Assembly: GCF_900258505.1 (NCBI RefSeq)
Contig: NZ_LT984895.1
Span: forward strand, 22,622 to 86,621
Source of the DNA: Brachybacterium timonense
Lineage (GTDB): Bacteria; Actinomycetota; Actinomycetes; Actinomycetales; Dermabacteraceae
Reading direction: 5' to 3'
Length of the DNA stretch: 64,000 bases
Part shown: positions 39,847 through 48,322 of the stretch, one piece after another
Layout of the letters: each line of letters opens with the position of its first letter
Position numbering within the stretch: the first letter of the stretch is position 1
The notes under the pieces: model-generated
The model's input: the letters and a program-made list of their open reading frames with translations, nothing else
The model's database searches: none
Told to the model about the DNA's origin: nothing
Position numbers and translations under genes: made by a program

Positions 39847-40768
39847 TGACCTGTTGGCCCCGTGCCCCGCAGGCGCGGGACGCTACGCCCCCTCCCCCAG
39901 CGGCGACCTGCATCTGGGAAATCTACGCACCGCGATCCTGGCGTGGGTGCTCGCGCGACGCACCGCACGCGCTTTCCACCTGCGTGTGGAGGATCTGGAC
40001 CGCGTGCGCGAGGGTGCCGCCGAGCGCCAGCTAGAGGACCTCGCGGCGATCGGCCTGGACTGGGACGGTGAGGTGACCTGGCAATCGCAGCGCGCCGCAG
40101 CGCACGAGCAGGCGATCCAGACGCTGCGTGAGGAGGGCCAGGTCTACGAGTGCTATTGCACGCGTCGGGAGATTCTGGAAGCGCCCTCCGCACCGCACGC
40201 CCCGCCGGGCGCCTACCCGGGGACCTGCAGGCAGCTCACCGATGCGCAGCGAGAGGCTGGCCGGGCGAAGATGCGCGAGCTGCGGAGGGAGCCTGCGCTG
40301 CGGCTGCGCGCCTCCGTGGAGAGCTGGCGGGTGCAGGACCTGTGGGCCGGCAACGTCGATGGCGCCGTCGATGATCTGGTGCTTCGACGGGGCGACGGCG
40401 TCGTGGCATACAACCTGGCGGTGGTCGTGGATGATGCGGCCGCCGGTGTGGATCAGGTGGTGCGTGCCGATGACCTGCTGAGCTCTGCGCCGCGTCAGGC
40501 ACATCTGGCGCATCTGTTGGGTTACAAGCAGCCGCACTACGCGCATGTGCCGCTCGCGGTGAACACCGACGGGGCACGGCTGGCCAAGCGTGACGGCGCT
40601 GTCACCCTGCGCGACCGCCTCGACCTCGGTGAGAGCGCGGACGACGTGGTCGAACGGATCGGCAGTTCCCTCGGTGTGCCCGGCTGCCGCACGGCGCGGG
40701 ATCTGCTCGAGCAGTGGGAACCAGCTGCTCTCGTACGCGACCCGTGGGTCGTGGACCTGGCTCGATGA
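39836..40768 (+). CDS. gluQ: Glutamyl-Q tRNA(Asp) synthetase
   Basis: The 310-residue protein resembles a glutamyl-tRNA synthetase catalytic domain without the anticodon-binding half. The HIGH-type motif is in YAPSPSGDLHLGNLRTAI, the zinc ligands are in VYECYCTRREIL and YPGTCRQL, and the KMSKS-type motif is RLAKRDGA. Such proteins attach glutamate to the queuosine base of tRNA(Asp). ATG 39836 is annotated; GTG 39833 has slightly better spacing from GGAG. It overlaps the GNAT gene. The 3' end is duplicated 60 bp downstream and a hairpin begins at the stop codon. Confidence 0.92.
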   Translation: MIVDDLLAPCPAGAGRYAPSPSGDLHLGNLRTAILAWVLARRTARAFHLRVEDLDRVREGAAERQLEDLAAIGLDWDGEVTWQSQRAAAHEQAIQTLREEGQVYECYCTRREILEAPSAPHAPPGAYPGTCRQLTDAQREAGRAKMRELRREPALRLRASVESWRVQDLWAGNVDGAVDDLVLRRGDGVVAYNLAVVVDDAAAGVDQVVRADDLLSSAPRQAHLAHLLGYKQPHYAHVPLAVNTDGARLAKRDGAVTLRDRLDLGESADDVVERIGSSLGVPGCRTARDLLEQWEPAALVRDPWVVDLAR

Positions 40769-40816
40769 GGTCGCCGGTATTCCGGGGCACGCCAGCGACC
40801 TCCGTGGGTCGTGGAC
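40742..40816. repeat. 60 bp-period duplication and hairpin at the gluQ stop codon
   Basis: CCGTGGGTCGTGGAC is present at 40742-40756 (inside gluQ) and 40802-40816. Between them, GAGGTCGC (40767-40774) pairs with GCGACCTC (40795-40802) around a loop with its own CCGG/CCGG stem. The hairpin sits at the stop codon (40766-40768) and is a likely terminator, so the two copies flank it. Confidence 0.82.
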
Positions 40817-40950
40817 ATGCCCGCAGCGCGAAGAACATTGACCCGTCGGCACAAGACCAAGGGGGTGTCCACGGATGGCGCGGCTGCACCGGGAGGGCGC
40901 CCAGACTTACCCGGCGCCATCTGCACTCACGGGAACCGTCTGCGCAGCGG

Positions 40951-41976
40951 TCAGTCCTGCGTGGAGTCGGCCGCTGACCCCGACCCGGATTCTGCGGCGG
41001 CGATCTCTCGCTGCTCGTCGCGGCGGCTCGAGACCAGCGAGGCGAGTGTCGCAACGGTCATGGCGACCAGGATGAACGTGAGTGAGAGCCAGGTCGGCAC
41101 CTCGGGCACCTTCTCGAGGTATTCAAAGCCGGGAAGCCATTCCAGCGGCGCTTCGTGGATTGCGTGGATCAGGAGCTTCACGCCGATGAACGCAAGGATC
41201 GCGCCGATGCCGTAGTGCAGGTACTTGAGCCGTTCCAGCAAACCACCCAGCAGGAAGTACAGCTGCCGCAGCCCCATCAGGGCCAGCAGGTTCGCGGTGA
41301 ACACCAGGAAGCCGTTCTTTGTGACACCGAAGATCGCCGGGATCGAGTCCAGTGCGAACATCACGTCCGTGAGGCCGATGGTGACGAAGACCAACAGCAT
41401 CGGGGTGAACATGGTGCGGCCGTTCACCGTAGTGCGCAGCTTGTTCTCGTCATAGCGTTCGGTGACCGGGATGACCTTGCGCAGAGTGCGCATGATGAAC
41501 GAATCACCATCGTCGTCATCGTCGTCGCTGACCTGCTTCCAGGCGGTCCACAGCAGGAAGATGCCGAACAGGTAGAACACGCCAGCGAACCTGTCGATGA
41601 TCACCACACCCATGGCGATGAACAGGCCGCGGGCGATCAGCGCGATGATGATGCCCACCATCAGCACTTCCTGCTGGTACTTCCGCGGCACCGCGAACTT
41701 GCTCATGATCACGATGAACACGAACAGGTTGTCCACGCTGAGTGACTTCTCGAGCAGGAAGCCGGTGATGAACTCGCCGGCGAAGACCGCGTCAGCCATC
41801 ACCCACAGCACACCGGCGAAAGCGAACGCCAGCGCCATGTAGAACACGAACGACCAGGCTGATTCCTTCATCGACGGCTCGTGGGGCCGCTTGATCACCA
41901 GCAGCAGGTCGATGAGGAGGATGACTGTGAAGACCACGAGCGACGCGATCTCGAATCCGAGGTGCAGTGTTCCCAC
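40951..41976 (-). CDS. TerC-family membrane protein (Alx-like)
   Basis: The 341-residue product starts at GTG 41976. About eight membrane segments are seen. The conserved acidic residues of TerC are in VDNLFVFIVIMSKFAVPRKYQQ (first half) and LTDVMFALDSIPAIFGVTKNG (second half). An acidic cytoplasmic loop (SDDDDDDGDSF) sits between the halves. TerC/Alx proteins export manganese or support tellurite resistance and folding of secreted proteins. It is convergent with gluQ. The upstream 280 bp is a candidate for a manganese-responsive leader, but I could not match the yybP-ykoY consensus. Confidence 0.92.
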   Translation of the reverse strand: MGTLHLGFEIASLVVFTVILLIDLLLVIKRPHEPSMKESAWSFVFYMALAFAFAGVLWVMADAVFAGEFITGFLLEKSLSVDNLFVFIVIMSKFAVPRKYQQEVLMVGIIIALIARGLFIAMGVVIIDRFAGVFYLFGIFLLWTAWKQVSDDDDDDGDSFIMRTLRKVIPVTERYDENKLRTTVNGRTMFTPMLLVFVTIGLTDVMFALDSIPAIFGVTKNGFLVFTANLLALMGLRQLYFLLGGLLERLKYLHYGIGAILAFIGVKLLIHAIHEAPLEWLPGFEYLEKVPEVPTWLSLTFILVAMTVATLASLVSSRRDEQREIAAAESGSGSAADSTQD

Positions 41977-42258
41977 GAAAGGGCCTTCCCATGAGCCGTC
42001 ATCCCCACGCCGTCCGGTAGTCCTCCGGTGGTTGGCGCGGGTACCCCGCCAGCGTATAGCTCCCCGCCAGGGGGACGGCCAGGGGCATAGGCCAGATCAG
42101 TGGGATCTCACGTCCGGCCGACAAGGCCGGTGCCGTCCAGAGCGGGCCAGATCCACGACCACTCGCTTAATCCCGACTAACGCGGACTGTGCCCACCACA
42201 GCGGATGCGGGCCCAGAACATCGTCCGCCCAACAGCCCTGGCACGTCGCGCCGCATCC
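41977..42258. other. Intergenic region upstream of terC
   Basis: A 282 bp gap between the terC start and the stop of the ROK-like gene on the same strand. It should contain the terC promoter and leader. GGCGGGGAGCTATACGC and GGCGGGGTACCCGCGCC can fold into local stems (GCGGGGTACCCGC is palindromic). No gene or repeat array is visible. Confidence 0.45.
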
Positions 42259-43353
42259 TCAACGGGCGCGAGCGAGGAACTCCTGGCGGGTCAGCGGCAG
42301 AGCCCCGTCAGCATGGGAGAGCAGCGTGTTGTGTACACGGTCTCGGGCGAGCAGCGCGGCGCCGTCCGCCACTGCGCTGGGTGGGCAGGCGGTTCCCTCG
42401 ACCGGTGGCGGCTCGGTGACGTCACGCTCGATAGCCTCCCGGATGAGCGTGATCGCAGGTTCACGGAAGACAGGCTCCTGCACGGTGACGATCACGCGGT
42501 TCGGGCCAAGCACGGAGATCACGAGTCCCAGTGAGGCCGCGCCCTTCTCCATCTGGCTGACGAGCGCGGCCTGGGCCTCGTCGTCCCCGTCGCGGATCGC
42601 CCCCAGCTGCGCCTCAAGGTGTCGGTCGTGCCGAAGCCACCGTGTGCGATGCGGCGGCCACAGCGGGGAGCCTCCGACGACGGCACCCACGGCGTTCACA
42701 CCGATCGGGTCCACAAGCAACATGTCGTCGGCGCAGTCAGCGCCGCGCGCACCCATCTCTGCCCGCAGCAGCGCGTACATGCGACTGACAGTGGTCACGG
42801 GTACCGGCAGGTCCCGGCCGAGGGTTTGTGCGGGGTCGGGGCCAAGGAGGTCTTGCAGGGCCTGACAATCCACCGTGGAGCCCTGTTCGGTCACGTGCGC
42901 GTTGAGAGCGATGGTGACCGACCATATCGATTTACACCCGTCGAAGAGGAGTCGGTCGATACCGTGACGAATCGCTGCATGCACGGCAGTAGGTTCACTG
43001 CGGGGGTCGAAGGGCTGCTCGTAGCATTTGTCGACCTCGCCGCAGACTCCACAGCGACTCATGCGCAAATCGGTGGCGGAGATCTCGATACCGATCACGT
43101 ATCCGGCGGGATCCGCCAAGGAGAAGATCTGCGGCGGGCGTCCCGGGCCGACGATCTCCGCGCGTTGTGACTGCACCCAGTGCTTCTCTTCGAGGCCCTT
43201 CAGCACCTGCCCCAGAGGGCCAGCGGTGATGCCCGTGGTCGCGCGCAGATCGCTGACCTTCTGCGGACCGGACCGACGCAGGGCTTCCACCACCGCGCAT
43301 TCATTCCAGTGGCGGATGAATGCGGGATCAGCTCCACGCCTCGCGAGATCCAT
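42259..43353 (-). CDS. ROK-like transcriptional regulator with degenerate kinase domain
   Basis: The 364-residue product starts at ATG 43353. An N-terminal winged helix (VVEALRRSGPQKVSDLRATTGITAGPLGQVLKGLEEKHWV) is followed by a ROK/actin-like fold: GRPPQIFSLADPAGYVIGIEISATDLRMSR. The nucleotide motif DxGGT is replaced by EISAT, so it cannot be a kinase. The usual ROK zinc motif (CxCGxxGC) is also absent from its normal place. Instead, a Cys cluster CGVCGEVDKC lies just after the first strand. It is probably a sugar- or metabolite-responsive repressor, or one with a metal or redox input. No sugar operon is adjacent. Confidence 0.78.
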   Translation of the reverse strand: MDLARRGADPAFIRHWNECAVVEALRRSGPQKVSDLRATTGITAGPLGQVLKGLEEKHWVQSQRAEIVGPGRPPQIFSLADPAGYVIGIEISATDLRMSRCGVCGEVDKCYEQPFDPRSEPTAVHAAIRHGIDRLLFDGCKSIWSVTIALNAHVTEQGSTVDCQALQDLLGPDPAQTLGRDLPVPVTTVSRMYALLRAEMGARGADCADDMLLVDPIGVNAVGAVVGGSPLWPPHRTRWLRHDRHLEAQLGAIRDGDDEAQAALVSQMEKGAASLGLVISVLGPNRVIVTVQEPVFREPAITLIREAIERDVTEPPPVEGTACPPSAVADGAALLARDRVHNTLLSHADGALPLTRQEFLARAR

Positions 43354-43682
43354 CAGACTCCTTCATGCTCCGTCGTGCCGTGGCACCCTATCCATCCGCG
43401 ATACGCGGTACGCCTTCCTGATCGGCACCGTGCACCACGGCGCCCTGGGCGCCGACCGAGAGTAACTTATCGCGGCAGACAGCCCCTAGCGACCAGTACT
43501 TTCGTCGGTGCCCCTCCTCCGAAAGCATCAACGTCCCTGTTCAGGCTCACGTCGCGCCCTCGTCGTGACATCACACCAGGGGTTACCAACGGGTCAGCAC
43601 AAGGCCGACGACGGGGTGCACCGGATGCCAACGCCAGAATCACTCGCTCGCCCTGCGGCACCGGGCCGCAGGTCAGCACCGA
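43354..43682. promoter_or_regulatory. Gene-free gap with 15 bp palindrome upstream of ROK-like gene
   Basis: The 329 bp between the ROK-like start and the ugd stop contain GGCGCCCTGGGCGCC at 43439-43453, a near-perfect palindrome (7 bp arms, 1 base centre) 86 bp before the ROK-like gene. It may be an autoregulatory operator. AGTAACTTATCGCGG just beside it is AT-richer and promoter-like. No coding potential is convincing. Confidence 0.45.
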
Positions 43683-45005
43683 TCAGGGACGCCCGAGCGC
43701 GGCGACCTCCCAGCCGGCCGCACGCCAGTCAGCCGGGTCCAGCACACCACGGCCATCGATGATCCGCGGCTGCGCCACGAGCGATCGAACATGCTCAGGA
43801 TCGAGGTCCCGGTACTCACGCCACTCTGTCAGCAGCAGGACGAGCTCGGCGCCGGTAAGGGCGTCCTCGAGGTCATCCACCGTGACCAATCCGGGGATGC
43901 GACGTTGAGCGTTCGCGAGGGCCTGCGGGTCCGTGACCCGAACGTCGGCGCCCGCCGCCATGAGCCGGGAGGCGATCTCGAGGGCCGGAGAGTCGCGCAC
44001 ATCGTCGCTGTCGGGCTTGAATGACGCCCCCAACACAGTGATACGGCGACCCGCGAGGTCTCCCAGCATGTCCTGGGCAAGTTCGACCACACGGTCGCGT
44101 CGGCGCTGGTTGATCGCATCGACCTCCCGCAGGAAGGCGAGCGAGTGGCCGGTGCCCATCTCCTCGGCGCTCGCGATGAAGGCGCGAATGTCCTTGGGCA
44201 GGCAACCACCGCCGAAACCCACGCCGGCGCGCAGGAACTTCTTGCCGATGCGGTCGTCCATACCGATTGCTCGCGCCACGTCGGTGACATCCGCGCCCGC
44301 CGTCTCGCACAGCTCTGCAATGGCGTTGATGAACGAGATCTTGGTGGCCAGGAACGCGTTGGCGGAGACCTTCACGAGCTCGGCCGCTTCCAGGCCCATC
44401 ACCAGGCGCGGGGTGCCGCGCTCGAGGATCGGCGCGTACACCTCGTCCAGGATCCCCGCCGAGGGGTCCTGCTCATCGTGCGGGTCGCTCACGCCATAAA
44501 CGATGCGATCCGGTTCAAGGGTGTCCTGCACGGCGAAGCCTTCCCGCAGGAACTCGGGGTTCCACATAAGGTGAACGCCGTCGAGTTGTTCGAGATCGGC
44601 TGCGAGCAGACGGGCGGTGCCCACCGGCACCGTGGACTTGCCCACTACGAGTGTGGGGGCGCCGGCCCGCGCGGACAGCACCTCGATCAGAGCGTCGACA
44701 GCGGCGCGCACGTACGTGAGGTCAGCCCCGAGCCCGTCGGCACGCTGCGGAGTACCCAGGCCCAGGAAGTGCACGTCGGCGTCGGCCACGTCCCGATAGT
44801 CGCTGGTGAAACGCAACGTCTGGGCCTGAAGGCCGCGGCGCAGGATCTCCTCGAAGCCGGGCTCGTGGAACGGGGCCTCACCCTGGTTCAGTCGCTCGAT
44901 GCGCTGCTCATCGACATCGAGGCCGACGACGTCATGCCCGAGATCCGCCATGCTCGCCGCGTGGACCGCGCCGAGGTATCCCACACCGATGACGGAGATC
45001 TTCAT
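43683..45005 (-). CDS. ugd: UDP-glucose/UDP-sugar 6-dehydrogenase
   Basis: The 440-residue product starts at ATG 45005. The NAD site is ISVIGVGYLGAVHAASMADLGHDVVGLDVD. The sugar domain has GKSTVPVGTA, WNPEFLREG, and the catalytic cysteine in GFGGGCLPKDIRAF. The C-terminal binding domain starts ITVLGASFKPDSDDVRDSPAL. It oxidises UDP-glucose to UDP-glucuronate, or a related sugar, for envelope or exopolysaccharide synthesis. The adjacent epimerase upstream is separated by a hairpin, so they may be distinct transcripts. Confidence 0.93.
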   Translation of the reverse strand: MKISVIGVGYLGAVHAASMADLGHDVVGLDVDEQRIERLNQGEAPFHEPGFEEILRRGLQAQTLRFTSDYRDVADADVHFLGLGTPQRADGLGADLTYVRAAVDALIEVLSARAGAPTLVVGKSTVPVGTARLLAADLEQLDGVHLMWNPEFLREGFAVQDTLEPDRIVYGVSDPHDEQDPSAGILDEVYAPILERGTPRLVMGLEAAELVKVSANAFLATKISFINAIAELCETAGADVTDVARAIGMDDRIGKKFLRAGVGFGGGCLPKDIRAFIASAEEMGTGHSLAFLREVDAINQRRRDRVVELAQDMLGDLAGRRITVLGASFKPDSDDVRDSPALEIASRLMAAGADVRVTDPQALANAQRRIPGLVTVDDLEDALTGAELVLLLTEWREYRDLDPEHVRSLVAQPRIIDGRGVLDPADWRAAGWEVAALGRP

Positions 45006-45100
45006 GCTGCTTCTGCTCCTGCTTCTCCCGCGTCCGCACCTCGGCGGATAGGCCGTCCGCTGAGACTGCCACGCGCATGTGACGGGGAGGTGTACAGGGA

Positions 45101-45129
45101 GGATCGCCCAGCGGTCGACTGGGCGATCC
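45101..45129. terminator. Hairpin downstream of the epimerase gene
   Basis: GGATCGCCCAG (45101-45111) pairs perfectly with CTGGGCGATCC (45119-45129) with a 7 base loop. It lies 21 bp beyond the epimerase stop (45150) on its transcript, and 96 bp before the ugd start. It is a clear structural terminator candidate. Confidence 0.8.
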
Positions 45130-45149
45130 AGGGGCCGACGAGCAGCCGG

Positions 45150-46145
45150 TCAGGGCTGCGGGTCGGCCAGCACGACGTCCAGGGTCTGCTCGATCGCGGC
45201 GGGAACGTCATCCTGCTCGTAGCCAAGCGTCGCCATCACCGGCTTGGGGTCGATCCCGAGGTCCACGGCGCGCACTCGGCCGCTGAGGACCATATGGATG
45301 CCATGCTCGACACCCTGCTCCGCAGCCTGCCGGTCAAGCTCCGCGAGCGTTGGTTCAAGCGCCTCGAACGGCACGAGAGGAACCTGGGTGTCCTGCCCCA
45401 GACGCCGGACGATCGTTTCGTAGAACTCCTGGTGGGAGAGGTTGTATCCGCCCAGGGCATAGGTGCCGCGGTGCTCTCCCTGCTCCATTGCACCCACAGC
45501 CGCTTGGGCCACCTGGCGCGTGGTGACCGCAGCCGTGATCCCGCCGGGATGCGCAGGGAACACCTGCTGGCCGCGAATCTGGTCCACGAACATCTTCCAC
45601 AGCGGCATCCGCCCTGGCATCGTGCCGAAGATGTAGGGCAGGCGAAGGCTGGTCACGTCCATGGCGCCGTCGCCCTCAGCGAACGCCACCTGCTCCTGGA
45701 GCAGACGCATGATCGGGTATGCCTCGTGCTGCAGGCCGAGCTCAGGCTTCGTCTGGGCGAACTCGGCGAAGTACGAGCCGTACACCACGAACTTCTCCAC
45801 TCCTGCGTCGCGGGCAGCTGCCGCGATGCGCTGCGTCGGCAGCACGTTGGCTTCGTAGAAGAAGCGGGCCGCCGGGGCAGGCGGGACGGTGCGCTCATCG
45901 GCGCCGATCGCGTACATGACGGCGTAGTGGCCGGCCACGAGCTCCGCAAGCTGCTCATCGCTGAACGCGGTGACGTCCTCCAGCCGGGAGTCGACGGCAT
46001 CACCGAACTCGGCGAAGAGGTCGTCGGTGGGGATCGGCGGCAGAGCAACAGAGGTGACCTGATAGCCACGAGCCACGAGCTCACGGGTTGTGGCGTAGCC
46101 CAGCAGGCCGGTTCCTCCCAGAACGAGCACCTTCTTGGCAGACAC
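45150..46145 (-). CDS. NAD(P)-dependent extended SDR / epimerase-like protein
   Basis: The 331-residue product starts at GTG 46145 with AAGGAG upstream. KVLVLGGTGLLGYATTRELVARGY is the nucleotide-binding fold. The YxxxK region appears as VYGSYFAEFAQTKPELGLQHEAYPIMRLLQEQ, where the usual YxxxK is changed to YPIMR; so activity as a classical epimerase is doubtful. LPYIFGTMPGRMPLW gives the family's substrate region. It may be a sugar-nucleotide reductase/epimerase or a non-catalytic NAD(P) sensor. It is upstream of ugd on the same strand, which suggests nucleotide-sugar metabolism, but the hairpin between them argues against tight coupling. Confidence 0.8.
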   Translation of the reverse strand: MSAKKVLVLGGTGLLGYATTRELVARGYQVTSVALPPIPTDDLFAEFGDAVDSRLEDVTAFSDEQLAELVAGHYAVMYAIGADERTVPPAPAARFFYEANVLPTQRIAAAARDAGVEKFVVYGSYFAEFAQTKPELGLQHEAYPIMRLLQEQVAFAEGDGAMDVTSLRLPYIFGTMPGRMPLWKMFVDQIRGQQVFPAHPGGITAAVTTRQVAQAAVGAMEQGEHRGTYALGGYNLSHQEFYETIVRRLGQDTQVPLVPFEALEPTLAELDRQAAEQGVEHGIHMVLSGRVRAVDLGIDPKPVMATLGYEQDDVPAAIEQTLDVVLADPQP

Positions 46146-46419
46146 GGCTTCTCCTTTGCGATGGGGATCAACGCCGGGGCGCCACCATCGTCGCGGGCCG
46201 CGGCGGGTCGTGCGTCTTCAGGCTAAGCGAACACCCGCGCTAAGAACGGGACGTTCGCGACGCCACACCCCAGGCGGCCGTGGCCTGACGGATCATGCCC
46301 TGGCTGCGGAGTCTTGGCTCTCTCTCGCATGGGGCGCTCGCCGCCATCGCTTCCCCTGTGGACTCCACGGCGTGACGCTCTCCGGCGAACAGGCGCCCAC
46401 AGGGTTGCAGCGATGCGGC

Positions 46420-46839
46420 TCAGCGGATCCAGTGGGCGATCTGCTCGGGGATCTCGCCCTCTGGCACGGGCATCAGTTTCGACCAAGCGCCGTCGGTCTG
46501 AGCGATGCGGGCCGTCCCCAGATCAGCGGAAAGAACCCACAACACGTCCGCTGCCGTCTCCCACAGCAGACCCGTCTCCATCGTGGGCGCGTACGGGAAA
46601 TCGTCGGCCCATATATCGGTTCCACTCGTGTCGCGCAGAACGACGCCGACGGCATTCCCAGCAGTGTCCAGCACGGCCGTGACCTCTCCCGACGGCGCCG
46701 CCACGGGGGTGCCGATTTCGGTCACGGGCTCCGGCCCCGGATCCTCGTCCTCTGTCCCGCCGCAGGCACTGAGCGCGGCCGCACTCATCCCGCTACCCAC
46801 GGCGAGCAAGGGAAGGCGAAGCAGGAGCCGCCTACGCAC
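46420..46839 (-). CDS. Small lipoprotein of unknown function
   Basis: The 139-residue product starts at GTG 46839 (VRRRLLLRLPLLAVGSG), with GGAG placed correctly upstream. RRRLLLRLPLLAVGSGMSAAALSAC is a lipoprotein signal ending in a lipobox Cys. The mature part begins with an Asp/Glu/Pro linker (GGTEDEDPGPEPVT), then a compact beta-rich domain (GEVTAVLDTAGNAVGVVLRDTSGTDIW, LLWETAADVLWVLSADLG). I do not recognise the domain. A longer reading from 46995 would add a 20-residue peptide repeat encoded by the 60 bp array and is rejected. It follows the M20 peptidase gene on the same strand. Confidence 0.7.
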   Translation of the reverse strand: MRRRLLLRLPLLAVGSGMSAAALSACGGTEDEDPGPEPVTEIGTPVAAPSGEVTAVLDTAGNAVGVVLRDTSGTDIWADDFPYAPTMETGLLWETAADVLWVLSADLGTARIAQTDGAWSKLMPVPEGEIPEQIAHWIR

Positions 46840-46840
46840 G

Positions 46841-47030
46841 GGCTGCTCCGGCCCCGCGGTGCGCCGCTCGGCCCCCTGCAGTCCGCAGTCCGTGAATACC
46901 GACGGCCTGAGCCTCAGGGTGTGCTGCTCGAACCCGCGCAGTCCGCAAGCTATGAACGCCGACGGCCCCGGCCCCGCGGTGCGCTGCTCGATCACGGCGC
47001 GCTCGCCTCCGTCGGCCCCGGGGTGCTCGG
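46841..47030. repeat. 60 bp repeat at the amidohydrolase end, about three copies
   Basis: Units start at 46861, 46921 and 46981, with a partial unit before the first. GCGCYGCTCG, CAGTCCGCA and GACGGCC(CC)G recur in register. The third unit overlaps the 3' end of the M20 peptidase gene (stop at 46992), so this is another array seeded from a gene end. It overlaps only the leader of the lipoprotein gene. Confidence 0.88.
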
Positions 47031-48311
47031 CTGCTCGGGGGCAGCATCTGATGTGCGGCCCTCCTGATTCTGGGCAGCGCGCTGTTCATCGCGGCGGGCC
47101 CGCAGTCTCGCGCGTGCCTCGGGATCGGCAGCCAGGTCACGGATCATCCAGGCCATGGTGAGCCCCGCGTCCTCCATCAGGCGCAGGCCCTCCTCAGAGC
47201 GGGCATGGGCGGCGAAGGTCGTGGTGTGCAGGGCCCCGTCGGCCCCCGTGATGCCGACGAACGGGTGCAGCGAGGGCACGCGCTGGGACACATTGCCCAT
47301 GTCAGTGGAGGCCGCCTGGATGCCGAGAGAGCCGCACAGCGGGCGGCCCAGGCGCGCCATGCCGCGGTTCCACAACCGCCCCAGCAGTTCGTCCTGGAGC
47401 AGCGGCTCGTATACGGGTTCGGTGGCCTCGATGCTGAGCTCGCAGCCAGTGGCCACGGCACCGGCACGCACGGCAGCGAACAGGCTCTCGCGCAGCACCT
47501 CGAACTCGGGCATGGTCAGCGCTCGGCATTCGACGTCGAGCACCGCACGCTCGGGAATGATGTTGGTGAGCCCATCCTGCTGCGGCACGAGCGCTATGCG
47601 CTGGCCATCGCGCATCCGCTGACGCAGCAGGCCAGCCGCCACCTGGGCGATCACGGCTGCATCGTTCGCGTTGATGCCGTCGGCCGGGTTCGCGGCGGCA
47701 TGCGCGCCCCGGCCGCTGTACACGGCGCGCCAGCGGCCCACTGCCTGGCTGGTGGAGCCGATCGGGTCGTAGGTGTCGGTATGCGGCATGGGGTGCGCCA
47801 TCAATGCCGCGTCGGCCTGATCGAACACGCCGGCGTCGATCAGCAGCTGCTTCCCGCCGCCGTGCTCCTCGGCCGGGGTGCCGATCACCTGCAGGGTCAG
47901 GTCCAGGTCACCGAAGGAGCCGTCAGCATCAGCGGCAGCATCACGCAGCGCGAGCGCGGCGCCCACGGAGGCGGCGGCGATGAGGTTATGCCCGCAGCCA
48001 TGCCCGATGCCGGGCAGTGCGTCGTACTCGACGCAGAGCGCCACGGTGAAGGACCCCTCCCCCAACGTCGCGGTGAACGCGGTGGGCAGGCCGGTGCCGC
48101 GCTCGACAGCGAACCCGGCCTCCTCCAGCAGCGCCGTGGTGCGGGCGCACGCCCGATGCTCCTCGAACGCGGTCTCCGGGTCCTCGTGCAGGGCCAGGCT
48201 GTAGGCGCGGATCTGCTCGCGGCGAGCGCGGTGCGCCTGCTCAATACGGTCGAGCATGTCCGCCGCCGCCCACGCCACCGGGTCGCTGTGCTCCTGTGAT
48301 GGACCGGTCAT
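46992..48311 (-). CDS. M20-family amidohydrolase (PA-B-glutamate hydrolase-like)
   Basis: The 439-residue product starts at ATG 48311. The metal site is complete: ALCVEYDALPGIGHGCGHNLIAAA (His and Asp/Cys), TPAEEHGGGKQLLI (Glu pair), MAHPMPHTD (His). The lid domain shows GRGAHAAANPADGINANDA and the distal His is in HPFVGITGADGALHTTTFA. CGHN with a Cys in place of Asp is typical of the AbgB/IAA-amidohydrolase branch. It hydrolyses an amide-linked amino-acid conjugate. The C-terminal ~35 residues are Ala/Pro/Glu-rich and coincide with the repeat array. The exact substrate is unknown. Confidence 0.88.
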   Translation of the reverse strand: MTGPSQEHSDPVAWAAADMLDRIEQAHRARREQIRAYSLALHEDPETAFEEHRACARTTALLEEAGFAVERGTGLPTAFTATLGEGSFTVALCVEYDALPGIGHGCGHNLIAAASVGAALALRDAAADADGSFGDLDLTLQVIGTPAEEHGGGKQLLIDAGVFDQADAALMAHPMPHTDTYDPIGSTSQAVGRWRAVYSGRGAHAAANPADGINANDAAVIAQVAAGLLRQRMRDGQRIALVPQQDGLTNIIPERAVLDVECRALTMPEFEVLRESLFAAVRAGAVATGCELSIEATEPVYEPLLQDELLGRLWNRGMARLGRPLCGSLGIQAASTDMGNVSQRVPSLHPFVGITGADGALHTTTFAAHARSEEGLRLMEDAGLTMAWMIRDLAADPEARARLRARRDEQRAAQNQEGRTSDAAPEQPSTPGPTEASAP

Positions 48312-48322
48312 GCGGCGATCAT

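Noticed and set aside
41977..42150. yybP-ykoY manganese riboswitch before terC
   Set aside because: Such riboswitches often precede TerC genes. The leader has GGGGAGC and local stems, but I could not align the conserved core, so I do not claim it.
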